A stretch of 64,000 nucleotides of DNA from Halichondria panicea (lineage: Eukaryota > Porifera > Demospongiae > Suberitida > Halichondriidae). Position 1 is the first letter of the stretch. Each line of letters starts with the position of its first letter. The notes below the pieces were generated by a model. That model had not been told where the DNA came from. It did not search any database and saw only the letters and a program-made list of their open reading frames with translations. Location: the NCBI RefSeq assembly GCF_963675165.1, contig NC_087391.1:2933001-2997000 (forward strand), read 5' to 3'. The translations under genes were made by a program, and so were the position numbers. Below, piece after piece: positions 52,095 to 63,980 of this stretch.

Positions 52095-53278
52095 TACGGT
52101 GGCCTTCGCTAGTAGACTAGTAGAGAGTTGACCTTCGCTAGTGGACAGTACAATTGACCTTCGCTAGTGGACAGTACGATTAACCTTCGCTAGTGGAGAG
52201 TACGATTGACCTTCGCTAGTGGAGAGTACGATTAACCTTCGCTAGTGGAGAGTAAAAGTGACCTTCGCTAGTAGGTAGTACGATAAACCTTCGCTAGATA
52301 AACCTTCGCTAGTAGAGAGTAGGATTAACCTTCGCTAGTGGAGAGTTCATTTTTTCTAGTAAAAGCTCACCTAGCTAAAAACTTTTACCTAGGTATGTAG
52401 GGGGGTGCTGACCTTATATTTGACCTTTGCTACACACCGATGCTATATTATATTAAAGAGTCATGCATAGCCTGCTTTGGAACAGGCACAACACTAGCCT
52501 ATAGTAGGTTACAGTTGAACAGTAAGTTGAGCTTGTTTGTGTGCTGTTGTTTGTGCCTCTACATGTTCTAATACAGTCATTCCTACAGGCTACATGTTCT
52601 ACTCTGGACTTCAATCTGGCAAAAGAAAAATAGTCCACTCAACACTGAACAGCCCTAGAGTAGAACATGGAATTATTGTATTATTATAAACTAACTACTA
52701 CAACAAATCCTACATGTACTAGAAACATCAGCACACAAATAAGCAACCATGCAGCTTAATTGCTTACTGTTCAACTGTAGCCTATATACTAGGTCACTAG
52801 GACATCTAGTGTTGTGCCTGCTGTCCAAAGCAGGCCAGCATGGCTCTTTAAGCATCTGTGTGTAGCAAAGGTCAAATATAAGGTCAGCACCCCCCTACAT
52901 ACCTAGGTAAAGGTTAGAAGGTGAGCTTTTACTAGAAAAAAATGAACTCTCCACTAGCGAAGGTTAACTACTCTCTAGGTTTATCGTACTACCTACTAGC
53001 GAAGGTCACTTTTACTCTCCACTAGCGAAGGTTAATCGTACTGTCCACTAGCGAAGGTCAATCGTACTCTCCACTAGCCAAGGGTACTGTCCACTAGCGA
53101 AGGTCAATCGTACTAGCGAAGGTCAACTCTCTACTAGCGAAGGTCAACTCCCTACTAGCGAAGGTCAACTCCCTACTAGCGATGGTCAACTCTCTACTAG
53201 CGAAAGTCAATCGTACTGTCCACTAGCTCGTACTGTCCACTAGCGAAGGTCAATCGTACTCTTGTGAACTCTCTGGGC
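52095..53278. mobile_element. Foldback element F, copy 2
   Basis: It starts TACGGTGGCCTTCGCTAG and contains about 10 left units and about 13 right units of the 26-bp repeat. The centre includes CAGTTGAACAGTAAG and its inverse CTTACTGTTCAACTG, so pairing extends almost to the middle. The right end stops at CTCTGGGC, having lost the final CACCGTA. It is joined to copies 1 and 3 by fragments of the family G flank (52022-52094 and 53279-53324). Confidence 0.85.
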
Positions 53279-53324
53279 TTAGCATGGCACAGAGCGTGGG
53301 CTTTCAACAGGCAACAAAGCCACA

Positions 53325-54500
53325 TACGGTGGAGTAGACAGTACGATTGACCTTCGCTCGCTAGTAGAGAGTTGACCTTCGCTAGTGGACAGTACGATAG
53401 TACGATTAACCTTCGCTAGTGGAGAGTCTTCGCTAGTGGACAGTACGATTAACCTTCGCTAGTGGAGAGTAAAAGTGACCTTCGCTAGTAGAGAATCTTC
53501 GCTAGTGGAGAGTTCATTTTTTCTAGTAAAAGCTCACCTAGCTAAAAACTTTTACCTAGGTATGTAGGGGGGTGCTGACCTTATATTTGACCTTTGCTAC
53601 ACACCGATGCTATATTATATTAAAGAGCCATGCATAGCCTGCTTTGGAAAGCAGGCACAACACTAGCCTATAGTAGGTTACAGTTGAACAGTAAGTTGAG
53701 CTTGTTTGTGTGCTGTTGTTTGTGCCTCTACATGTTCTAATACAGTCATTCCTACAGGCTACATGTTCTAATCTGGACTTCAATCTGGCAAAAGAAAAAT
53801 AGTCCACTCAGCACTGAACAGCCCTAGAGTAGAACATGGAATTATTGTATTATTATAAACTAGCTACTACAACAAATCCTACATGTACTAGAAACATCAG
53901 CACACAAATAAGCAACCATGCAGCTTAATTGCTTACTGTTTAACTGTAGCCTACTAGGCTAGTGAGTCACTAGGACATCTAGTGTTGTGCCTGCTGTCCA
54001 AAGCGGCTCTTTAATATTTATAGATATAGATAGTGTAGCAAAGGTCAAATATAAGGTCAGCACCCCCCTACATACCTAGGTAAAGGTTTTTAGCTAGAAG
54101 GTGAGCTTTTACTAGAAAAAATAAACTCTCCACTAGCGAAGGTTAATCCTACTCTCTACTAGCGAAGGTTTATCCTAGCGAAGGTCACTTTTTTAATCTC
54201 CACTAGCGAAGGTTAATCGTCTAGCGAAGGTCAATCGTACTCTCCACTAGCGAAGGTTAATCGTACTGTCCACTAGCTTCCACTAGCTCGTACTGTCCAC
54301 TAGCGAAGGTCATGTCCACTAGCAAAGGTTACTAGCGAAGGTCAACTACTAGCGAAGGTCAACTCCTTACTAGCGAAGGTCAACTACTAGCGAAGGTCAA
54401 CTCCCTACTAGCGATGGTCAACTCTCTACTAGCGAAGGTCAATCGTACTGTCCACTAGCGAAGGTCAATCATACTCTTGTGAACTCTCTGGGCCACCGTA
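53325..54500. mobile_element. Foldback element F, copy 3
   Basis: It starts TACGGTGGAGTAGACAGTAC and ends GGGCCACCGTA. About 7 left units and 13-14 right units are present. GCCACA lies directly on both sides, and family G reads through as GCCACAGGATGCC when the element is removed, so the insertion site and a 6-bp target duplication can be inferred. No protein is encoded. Confidence 0.85.
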
Positions 54501-57500
54501 GCCACAGGATGCCTACGCATTGTAGACTTACTTCGCAAGTCTGGGGATAATTATTATCATAGACGATGGCTTTAATACCTAGCATAGTGAAGTCTGAAGA
54601 CTAAAGGTCTATCTTTGAGCCTATCCTCAAGCCGTTATTATTGAGCAGTAGTCTAGTCTAGAAACAGTGTAAAATGACAATGTTGCAAGGTTGTGATCTC
54701 ATGAGTACTGACAGAGTGACTAAACTATACTAATTTGTGTCAGTTTTCACAGGGGCACGAGCACCAATGTCGAATTTTCCAATAGATTGAAGATCAATAG
54801 GGTCCTGTTAATTCCATAGTCGTGTAATCCTATTGTAGTAGTATTAGAGGTTCTGCTCCTTTTGGAAACTTTCTGGCATGCAGTAGAACCAGCTCTATAG
54901 TGGATACGGAAATAATACCTGCAGATAAGCAACATTGTCTGCTGTAATTTAAAACACTCGACTGGGTCGAACGTGAGGTCTTGAGAGTGGGAGCATTGAG
55001 AGTGGGAGCACATTGAGTTTGATAAGGCGAGTCTTGTAGTCTGTAGTTCTGCTTTCTGCTGTAGTTCTACTGTAATTATCTGAGGATAAAATTGGTTGCC
55101 CTTGCCCTTCTAGTTTGCATGGATAGTGTGATTGTTCCAGGGCAATCTTCTTCTTCTTATTATAATGACTTAGACTAAAACATTCCTTCTGATGACATGA
55201 AGGGATCTGTCAATTTTGGCATGTCAGAAGTATTGCTGTGAGTTGTCCAGGATCTGGAATAGGTTCCTTCTTTGTCCAGGTCCTTTTGACAAGTGAGATA
55301 CAGTAGTACTTAGCCTTTCATGCTTCATCTTGTAGAGCTAACTTCTACATACTGTGTTCTGTAGCTTCACACACTCTTTGCCTCTAGTTCCTGGTAAATA
55401 CGCTCTAAGTACTGTGTCACAGTGTGTGGGAGGACAGATATTGCGGTTTACTCTTGCCCACGCTCAATTAAATTTGGCTACAGATCACAAGGCTTAGCGG
55501 GGCAGGCCTTCCTTTTACTTAGTGGCTTCCTTTTCAATTATTCCCGTATGTTGTTATAAATATTGTGACAAACAACAGAAACAAAATTATAACTGAAAAC
55601 CTGCGAAGGAGGCTAAAAGAAGGGACACAAAGACTTGTAAAACGGACTAGACGGTAAGTGTTTTCAACATTCCATTAATTCCGATAGAAGCTTCATACAA
55701 TAAAAATTTCTTCTTGCTTTGTGGTTTTTGGCTGTACAAAATGCACAAAATAATACAGCGATGCGTTGGTGGGAATGCTATACCCTAAGGCCACATGCTG
55801 ATGAACGGCCTCAGAATGGTGCTGGAAGTCAACTGCAAGATTCTCATAGATAAACCGAGGAACCGAGGGATAGGCAACGCATCACATGATGTAGGTATGT
55901 GACGGGAGGCTTGATCCCGATATCTGTGGGAAATTCCTGAATCACGTACAGCCCGAGACTACTGATAACTACATTGATTTGTGTACCTAGGTTTCACATG
56001 TTTAGAACTGCATGTTTAGAACTGCATGCACCGTATATTCACCCGAATTACCGGGACACTCTATTCTAAGGGACACTTCGGACTTACGTAATTTTTTTTC
56101 ACAAGGAAATGTAAATGTTTTTAGACGTCCCGATCTAATTACAGTAGACTCTCGTTAATCCGGCCACCCTTGGGACTTGGCCGGAATAGCGAGGTGGTCG
56201 TACTTCAGATAATTAGACCTTACCTCGAATCTAATCACTGATTTGCAGTTCTGGTCTCGAGGATAATGAAATCATTCTGCTCTCTATTTCATTTTGCTCT
56301 CTATTTAAGTGTAATCCAATTTTATTTACTAAACCACACCCAAAACATCATATCCGGCCGTATTATACATATAAAATTACATTGAAAACATTATTTGGGC
56401 ACTGCCGGTAAACGGAATAGCGAGTGGCTGTACTTCAGGGTGAGTTTTGTGCAGTAAACATAGAGATAGCCAAACCAAATGGCCGGTATATCGAGGTGGC
56501 CGTACTTCAGAGAGCGAGAGTCGAGCATGTTATGTTACTGACGGTTGAAGACACCACTTTGTACACAGGAAAGAATTACTACGGGACACCCTGTGTTAGT
56601 AGGTCCTACTCTCTTGTATTAGTAAGGCTAGATAGTTAGTTTCACACTTTGCAACAACTCATCATGATATTCACTTTATCAATTGCAATTCTAAACAGAA
56701 AATTGTAATACTGAGAATACTGACAAGTGAAATAACGATCAGTACCATATAGAAGTTCCATCAGTGCAGGTTCCAACATATACCGCCGGCCAAAGAGAGT
56801 ATCGGAACTCTCTTCCAGAACTTGCCCGAATAGTTACTACTTAGCCTCGATTCAAGGCCAATTAAAATACGGCCTATTGCAGGGATGATAGTGCGCATGC
56901 ATTTCAAATTACCCAGAATATGGGTAATCGTACTACGAACGTAAAACCTTAGTAAATTACACAGGAAATTATAGGCGCCATTTTGTTCGCAATGATTTTA
57001 CTTCCGGCCTGCTACTTTCCTTTTATACCGCAATTGCTTGCAACAAACGCGTACTGGAACTCCAGATTCTGGAAGAATCAATTTCTTCTTTCTTGAGACC
57101 ACAAAACACTACAATGATACCGTAATAAATACTTATAAACGCGACATTCTCACAAATACTTTTATGGTTGTGTTTTCATCATAATTGTAATGTCACCTGT
57201 AACATGCTTAGTGGCATCGGATGGATCAATAAAGCCAGTACTTCCCAGGAGCTGTTGTTAGAGGTGTCGTTAGAGGTTAGACTCAGACAAAGAACAGTTC
57301 CTACTGGATATGCCACACATAAGGGTATATGAATGCAATATTAACTAATTTACACTATCACCTCTCATGTGATCTCTGTTATGTTTGTTCTACTTACGTT
57401 TGTCATGTGCTCTTGTGCAATGTTCTAGAAATCTCCATGTCCATATCTGTGTCTCCCCATGGTCTATTTTTTAGTGTTGGTCTCTGCACCACATGGAATC

Positions 57501-58209
57501 TTATGAGTATTAAGTTGAAGATCTGTGAGCCTATAGCTAGTATAGACTAGGTTAGGCTACTGTCTATCTAAGAGAGAACTCAACAATGTGGCAGGTAGAA
57601 ATGTTGAGAAGCTGAAATCACAGTTGTTGGCAGCGTTTTGTAAGCCAAGGAATCCCATTTGATACTCACCTTCATGTGCATCAGATTACCGGTTATGTCA
57701 GAGGGAAGATGAGGGCAAGGTAATCTTATACTAAAACGCAAACGCACTACTCTCTTTTTTTCGAATATCCTAAGGCAAGGGCGTGTGCCTGGTGTAGGTG
57801 GAAAGGTTTTTTGAGGCACTGAAAGACAAAGAAGCTGGGTTAACATACCCTGCTCTAACAGGGATTAGAAAGCAGTCAACCCAGGGAAACATGATTACAA
57901 AGAAGAAGCGGTGGTACACACCTACTCCATTTTTCATTTCCGGTTCATTTCGCAGTTCAACTACGCTTCTGCAGTTCACTTCGCAGTTCACTTTTCAGTT
58001 CACTTTGCAGTTCACTTTTCAGTTCACTTTGCAGTTTGCTTCTGCAGTTTAGTTTTTCAGTTCTCTTCTGCAGTTCACTTTTGCAGTTTTCTCTGCAGTT
58101 CAGTTCACTTCTGCAGTTCATCACAATAATCACGTGACATCACATGTGCTTTAATAAGAAACACCTGGAAACTAGGTCTAGCTTGCAAGCTAGCTTAAGC
58201 GCTTAGCCA
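54501..58209. other. Intergenic region, no gene recognised
   Basis: The left 90 bases are the tail of family G. The rest is mostly unique AT-rich DNA. 56142-56526 looks like a Tigger-type remnant (start CAGTAGACTCTCGTTAATCC, then repeated GAGGTGG(T/C)CGTACTTCAG blocks). 56850-56945 holds a palindrome of the GCCTCGATTC type seen in intron 1. Open frames of 60-90 codons have no recognisable similarity. Confidence 0.5.
57945..58115 (+). repeat. Minisatellite of about 11-12 bp units
   Basis: Roughly a dozen copies of CAGTTCACTT(T/C)G or CAGTTCACTTTT, drifting into CAGTTTTCTCTG at the right. The open frames over it (Phe-Gln-Phe-Thr and Val-His-Phe patterns) arise from the repeat. Confidence 0.9.
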
Positions 58210-58624
58210 CAGGGGCGGATCCAGGGGTGATTTTGAGGGGCTGAAGCCCCCCCCTTTTGAAAAAACTACCATGTGTTGTAGTCTGACTCTACAACAATTT
58301 TGCCACCAATTATGCATCTGTAGACTCACTTGAAATCACTTGAGAGATGCTAGACAACAGCTACTAGGAGTATAAAGGATCTAGGGTAGCTAGCTGGACG
58401 TACCTAGCTAGCTAGCTAGCTGTACGTACGTACGTACATCTGACCAGTACAGTATCACCATAGTATTAAAAGTAAGTGCAGAGGTCAACGTATTCTACTC
58501 ATTAATATGAAAGTTCAAAGGTCAAATCTTGCAAAAAAATTCGCCTCCGGCGAGGCTGCCCTCTTACGGGGCTTCACCCTTTTCTAGCTAGCCCCCCCTT
58601 TTGTTTTTCCTGGATCCGCCCCTG
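58210..58624. mobile_element. hAT-like MITE, 415 bp
   Basis: Ends CAGGGGCGGATCCAGG and CCTGGATCCGCCCCTG are exact inverses. AGCCA lies on both sides, a candidate 5-bp target duplication. Subterminal GGGGCTGAAGCCCCCC and GGGGCTTCACCC add inner pairing. Ends beginning CAGGGGCGGATCCAG are familiar from hAT elements of many animals. Confidence 0.8.
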
Positions 58625-61217
58625 AGCCATGAGCTCTAGCCTAGAATTAGAAGCTAGCTGCCAAGAAATTGAAGATTGGGCTATACAACAGAGCATTTTG
58701 GATGGGAAGGCAAGACAAACACATGCGTAATTAAATTAAGTATCACATTTATAATACATGCAGGAAGTAGAAAAGATATTTGGGAAAAAGACAACATACG
58801 AATGTTGAAGTGAGTGTATTGATATAAATATTATTCATTTGCTTAATGTATTTAGCACTCTGCAGTCGAAAGTGTTAGCATTTTTTAACAAATGAACAGC
58901 ACAAAAGCATTTCTGAATGTGCTTCCCCCAGCCCTACCACACAATTCCACAAGGTAAAGTTAAGGGATGCTTAGCAATTGCTACTTTTTTTATGTAGAGT
59001 TTCTCGTTCACAATGGATATTCTGGTACCTGAGCTAGCGGTCATGTTTAAGTGTAAGATGGACAATTATGAAAAGGTCATTTTGAATTAATTGATAATTG
59101 TAATTACATGATTTTCTCCTCAGGCTCAAGCCCTGTGTTATGAAGGCATGCCAGCAGTGGGTTATTAAAGTGCACATGCGCATTGAGCCACAGATCCACG
59201 TGGAATATTAAAGTCTGTTGAGCTAGAGTCGAGTACGAGCTAGAGTCGAGTACGAGTGTACTATTACATGAGAGGCTAGCAATAAAGCTGTAGATCTATA
59301 ATAACTACTGCAAGTGGATCTAGTACATAATTAGTTAGTGAAACTCTTGAAGCCTTCCCTAGTCCTAATACTACCCAACCAAGTCTCTCTAACCTGAGAT
59401 CTGTATATGCTGGGACAAGCAATGGTAAATTACAGCAAGGCCTAGTTGACAAGATCATTTCCATAGTAGATGTAGATGTATATATCTACTATGGTACACA
59501 TATTACATTAAAATTTAAAGATGTAAGAGGTCACAGTCTATGGTTTGTATAGTCGCTACGTATAGAGTCATATTCGTACAGGTTGATTTTTGCCAAATGA
59601 AGATCACTAGAAGATCACTAGAATGGGGACATACAAGCGCTCTGGCTGTTACATAGGGGTAGCAGTTAATGATGGTGACTCATATGACAGTGTGCCAGGC
59701 TGCTGCATCAGCAAATAATCTAGAACCCCCAGATGAAGGCTAGACTATTTCGATGTAATGGCAGTTTAATCCCTCCTGATGTCACTTTCTCCACCCAATT
59801 TGGAGAAAAAGTGTGGACCTGGAAATCTTATCGGGATCAAGTTTGGTGTTGGCTATGTTATGGACGTACGTACGTATGTATACATAGATGCCTTGAAACA
59901 CTTTGCTGTTGATTCTGTTGTATAGGCAGATACACCCAGTCCCAAAAGGTTGAGGACACAAGATGATGTTGTAATTGGTGGTGATAATGTATCTGGTGAG
60001 TAGTAGTCTATACATGTGCATTGGGGCATACATTATGCATGTCTAAAAAACAGTTCTGTACTGTGGTGAAATTGGAGGTCAAGGGTTGGACACTGATCAC
60101 CTTCTAGATAGACGTCAGGTTTACAAACACATGCATTGGATTCACTGAGCAATCTTCTCATGGAATGGATTCACCTGTCCCATTTTTCCCTGAGGAAAAT
60201 CAGTACAAGCTAGCCAAAGTGTGTATAGGTAATTTAATAAATTGCTAGAAGGCTTAATTATTATCATATTTTTTTTATAGGGTTAAGATGTATACTGAAT
60301 GTTGACAGTAATGGACAATACACACTTAATGGAGACTCTGATTCGGGTATAATACAATATACACAAAAGGCATCATTAATTTAATGTGTTAATGTTATAG
60401 GGCTGTTTTGTGTTGTCCATTACTCTCCCTGTGAAAGACACCATACCCCTGTACTGCATTGTCTCTAAACATGGCTTGGATGATGTATATCAGTGGCTTC
60501 ACGACCAACAAGCCAACACACCTGTTCTTTGGATCAATCTCCCTGGTGTATATTCATGTTCAGTAACAAGGGAAAGTCGTGTGTGCAAGTCCAATGCAAT
60601 TTCTGTGGAATGGAAACATGTTCATCAATCTGATAGCCCACTCTTAGGAAGTTGTTCATTAGGAAGAGTATGCAACTCCAATAGACTATACAGGAGGAAT
60701 TCTGTCTGACCTACGTCACATGACCACACAAAAAAACATACAGCAGCTGTGAGTAGGTTGGACAGAGAGTGGAGTTGCATACTCTTCCTAATAAAGTGTA
60801 TGTATGTACATGCTGTATGTACATGCTTATGAACAGTTTCAAGTACGGACGTCGATGAGTACGGACGTCGATGATGAAGAAACAAGTATAAGGGATGATG
60901 ATACCACCAAATCTCCAAGCAGCGTCATTGGTGGTACGTGTGCCTTATGTGTGCCTTATGTTTTATGAAAATGTGCTCGAAATTTCTATGCACTTATATT
61001 TGCCACACCTTATAAATCTTAGCAGCATAATTAAAGAACAATTTTCTTGTAGGATTGCGATATGTATGTGCTTATGAATGTGCTTATGAACAGTTTCAAG
61101 TAACGAGAGTGAAAGGGGTGATGATGATAACACCAGCAGCTTCATTGGTGGTACGTATGTCTTACATAATGTAATGTCCTATTAAAAAATGTTGTATAGG
61201 GTGTATAGGGTCTATAG
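58625..61217 (+). other. Short exon-like segments of an Ig-containing, kinase-linked gene, uncertain
   Basis: Several open stretches have splice-like edges: 58628 onward (MSSSLELEASCQEIED), an open stretch ending at 59865, 59926-59995 (ADTPSPKRLRTQDD), 60108-60228, 60281-60346 and 60401-60709. The last reads LYCIVSKHGLDDVYQWLHD and LPGVYSCSV, with the Cys, Trp and YxC of an Ig-like domain. Two further Ser/Asp-rich pieces (about 60840-60933 and 61093-61150) each end VIGG or FIGG before GTACGT and probably arose by duplication. Phases do not agree between all pieces, so I cannot give one transcript. By position and phase the pieces could precede the kinase at 61218. Confidence 0.4.
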
Positions 61218-62197
61218 GGTCCATGGTTTACAGTCACGATGCACTGAAGAAGGCCTCCAACTCGTTCCCCCCAGAGTCATTAATAGGAAAAGGTGGATTT
61301 GGATCAGTGTATAAAGGGAACCTAAGAAAATGCCCAGTTGCCATCTCTGTAAAATGTTTACACACACAATTAATTATATAAGCGTGGCATTAAGATGCTT
61401 CGTGCCACAACAAAATGTCAAATGAGCTCTGAGTAGATTTCGTCACCCAAACATACTGCCTTTAATGGGGTACTGTTTGGAGCCTCGGTGCCTTGTGTTT
61501 CCTTTCATAATGCGTACGTTGGTTGTGGTGAAGTGCTTAAGAATGTTTATGCATGTCTATCTTTGTAAAGGTCTAACATCCTACTTGATGACAAACTAAA
61601 TGCCAAAATTAGCGACTTTGGTTTCAGTATTCAGTTGCCACAGTCAGTAAATAGAACTACGCTGATTACAGCAACTGATTTCTTACCTGGCACACATGGC
61701 TACCGGCCTCCAGAATTCTCTGACTGTAAATATAGTGTCAAGAGTGATGTGTACTCATTTGGCGTGGTATGATTGTCAATTGTCCACCTGCATTATTTAT
61801 TCATTCCATCTTTTATCACGACAGGTGATTCTTGAGACATTCACTGGCCTCTCAGATGACAGGGACGCAGCTAACCTGGTAGGTCATACGTTTTGTGATT
61901 GTGTACATTGCATGGTATTGTAATATGTTATATATGCAGGTGGATCATGTGGAGGACGAGTGCCGAGATGTTACTTATTTCAAAGCCATATCTGACAAGA
62001 AGGCAATGGAGTGTACAGAGGATGTTTTAATGGTCTTTTTTCAGACAGTCAAAATGTGTGTATCAAGAATTCCCAAGAAGAGAGCATCAATAAACACAGT
62101 AAGTTTATTCATTCATTTTCTAGATTAATGCTTCTCACTGTAGGTTTATGATCAATTCCGTGACACTCTTACAAGTATGACTAATTCCCCAGCTTAG
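61218..62197 (+). pseudogene. IRAK-like (TKL) protein kinase domain, catalytic loop missing
   Basis: Segments: 61218-61381 with the glycine loop IGKGGFGSVYKG and a VAI..K lysine; about 61438-61530 with FRHPNILPLMGYCLEP; 61571-61766 with SNILLDDKLNAKISDFG and GTHGYRPPEF; 61825-61878; 61940-62098; and 62144-62197 ending TAG. The last introns are 45-61 bases, GT-AG, with matching phases. This is the signature of IRAK/Pelle-related kinases, which are numerous in sponges. An in-frame TGA at 61423 precedes FRHPN. The HRD-containing loop and neighbouring helices, about 70 residues, are absent between the hinge and SNILL. It therefore cannot be an active kinase as read. Confidence 0.8.
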
Positions 62198-62456
62198 CCA
62201 TTTCAATGAACATACCATACCATAACTTGATTCAATTCATTTGTACTTAATTTATTCGTACTCTAATTCATTCGTACTCACTTAACTTCATCAGTACTCA
62301 ACTTATAACTTAATTTGTAAACTTATAAGAGTCAAAAATTATAATTGTTTATTAAATACACATAATACACTAAACGCATTGGATTCGGTAACATCAGAAC
62401 TTGGGTCAAGCCTTAAATCATTTAGTAGAATTTGGTGATAAGCATCATAAAAGTCG

Positions 62457-63980
62457 TCATTGGGGACTTTTTGCCATTTCAGTGGCAGCTACATTCCACA
62501 CATCCCATTTCACAGGATGCACATAGTCGTCCACACCTGTGCATGACTTATTAACACCATTCGTTAGTAAGGTATGTATTTTAGTATTACCGTATGTTGC
62601 TGGCATATCGTAAAGGTCGTCAGGTATACCAATCGGACCGTAATTCACGAATAGTGTGTGTGTTCCAATAGTGGACAAATGCTGCAAGACTTCGTTCAAT
62701 TAAAGGGGAGAACACAATAAAAAGACAATTCTTGTGGAACAAGTTTCCTTTCACAAAAAATCCCTCCATTTCCAGTTGCTATTGAAATGTACACAAACTA
62801 GACATAAAATTTATAATTATATTATAACCTTAAATTGATCTATCCACCATCCAGTTGTATGCCTCCTGAGATAATCCTCTGAAAATGAAAAAGGTTAATT
62901 TTCGATCAATAAATTCATAACATACGATGTTAGCAGGAGAAGTGCCATAACGAATGGATCGTTCACCACTGAAAGGGTCCTGTCCATCTTCCCGCATAGA
63001 ATACTGAATGGCACCTATGAAGCTGTTTTCAGTCCCATGATCCATGCGTAATATGGATGGACGGCCTGGACGGCCTGAATAAAGATATGGTTGATCATTT
63101 TTGTTGAGACTATATATTATAGTGTACCTCTCAAAATAGCAACAGCCTGAAGATAGTAGTGCAGAATGATCATGATTCGTGCTTAGCCACACCACTTTCC
63201 TGGAGAAGCTGAACATACAACATACATGCATATGTACAGTGTGTATACACTATTCCTGAGTTTCTGGCATACCCATCAATACATCCGTGAATGCAGAACC
63301 CAAACAGAACCCAAACAGAGAGAGTTTGTCCATTCCGTCTAAATGCCACACAAAATTTGGGCCCTATATGTAATACAACCTTCGATATGTATTTTCTTCT
63401 ACTCAATCTTCGGGAATGACGATGCTGAACTGCATGAGGATCAGCTACTTGCAGAATGTGCATTACTGTAACCCTATAATCATTGATTGTAATTGTATAA
63501 AAGTATATTGTATAATTGTATAAAATTATAACACTAATTTATAATAATACCTTTTTGTTACCAATCGATATGTATCTCTAAGCAATTTCCCCATACATCT
63601 GTAGCCTATGGACCGATTTGATGTCCTCAGTTCTCTCTATGTTTTAAACACTATAATAATTAAGCATAAAACATAATTAAGCATAAAACATATACCTAAA
63701 GCCCTCACCTGTATACAGTTTCTGACCACTCCAAAAGGTGCATACTCACTTGGTCGACGATACAGACAGAGACGTCTAAATCTTTTTTTCAACCAAGACA
63801 CACTAATTACATAAAAACTTACAGATTATATATACCATACAACTAGCTGTACTGTATACCTCCTCTTTACTCCATGCACTTCTTCCAGTCTTTGAACAAT
63901 TACTTTGTAGGGTCTCCATGAGTAAAAGTATTTCATCAAGACTTCTGTTGAAATGGGGTATTCATTATCTGCATACATCC
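62457..63980 (-). pseudogene. Integrase-core (DDE) domain gene, 3' part, multi-exon and broken
   Basis: The gene enters from beyond the right edge. Exons on the minus strand: about 63978-63860 (ISTEVLMKYFYSWRPYKVIV), 63802-63709, 63636-63551 (IGYRCMGKLLRDTYRL), 63473-63380 (DPHAVQHRHSRRLSRRKY), then from 63363 GPNFVWHLDGMDKLSLFG and IHGCIDGYAR, 63203 on (RKVVWLSTNHDHS), 63074-62926 (ILRMDHGTENSFIGAIQY, DPFSGERSIRYG), and 62878 on. The last part near 62700-62457 has GIPDDLYDMP. The family is an RNase-H-fold integrase spread in invertebrate and vertebrate genomes, probably of transposon origin. The Asp in HLDG and the Asp in RMDHGTEN are seen, but the final Glu of RIES reads RIIS. An 11-bp duplication near 63310 shifts the frame. 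Confidence 0.75.

Noticed and set aside
52453-53807. Two nearly identical 61-65 codon minus frames in foldback copies 2 and 3
   Set aside because: They lie in the palindrome centre, are disrupted in copy 1, and resemble no known protein. Similarity between copies is explained by duplication.
50690-54490. CRISPR-like array of short repeats
   Set aside because: The units are degenerate, spaced without true spacers, occur in both orientations as arms of a palindrome, and the host is an animal. The foldback explanation is better.
57798-58129. Frames with Phe-Gln-Phe-Thr repeats
   Set aside because: A product of the CAGTTCACTT minisatellite.
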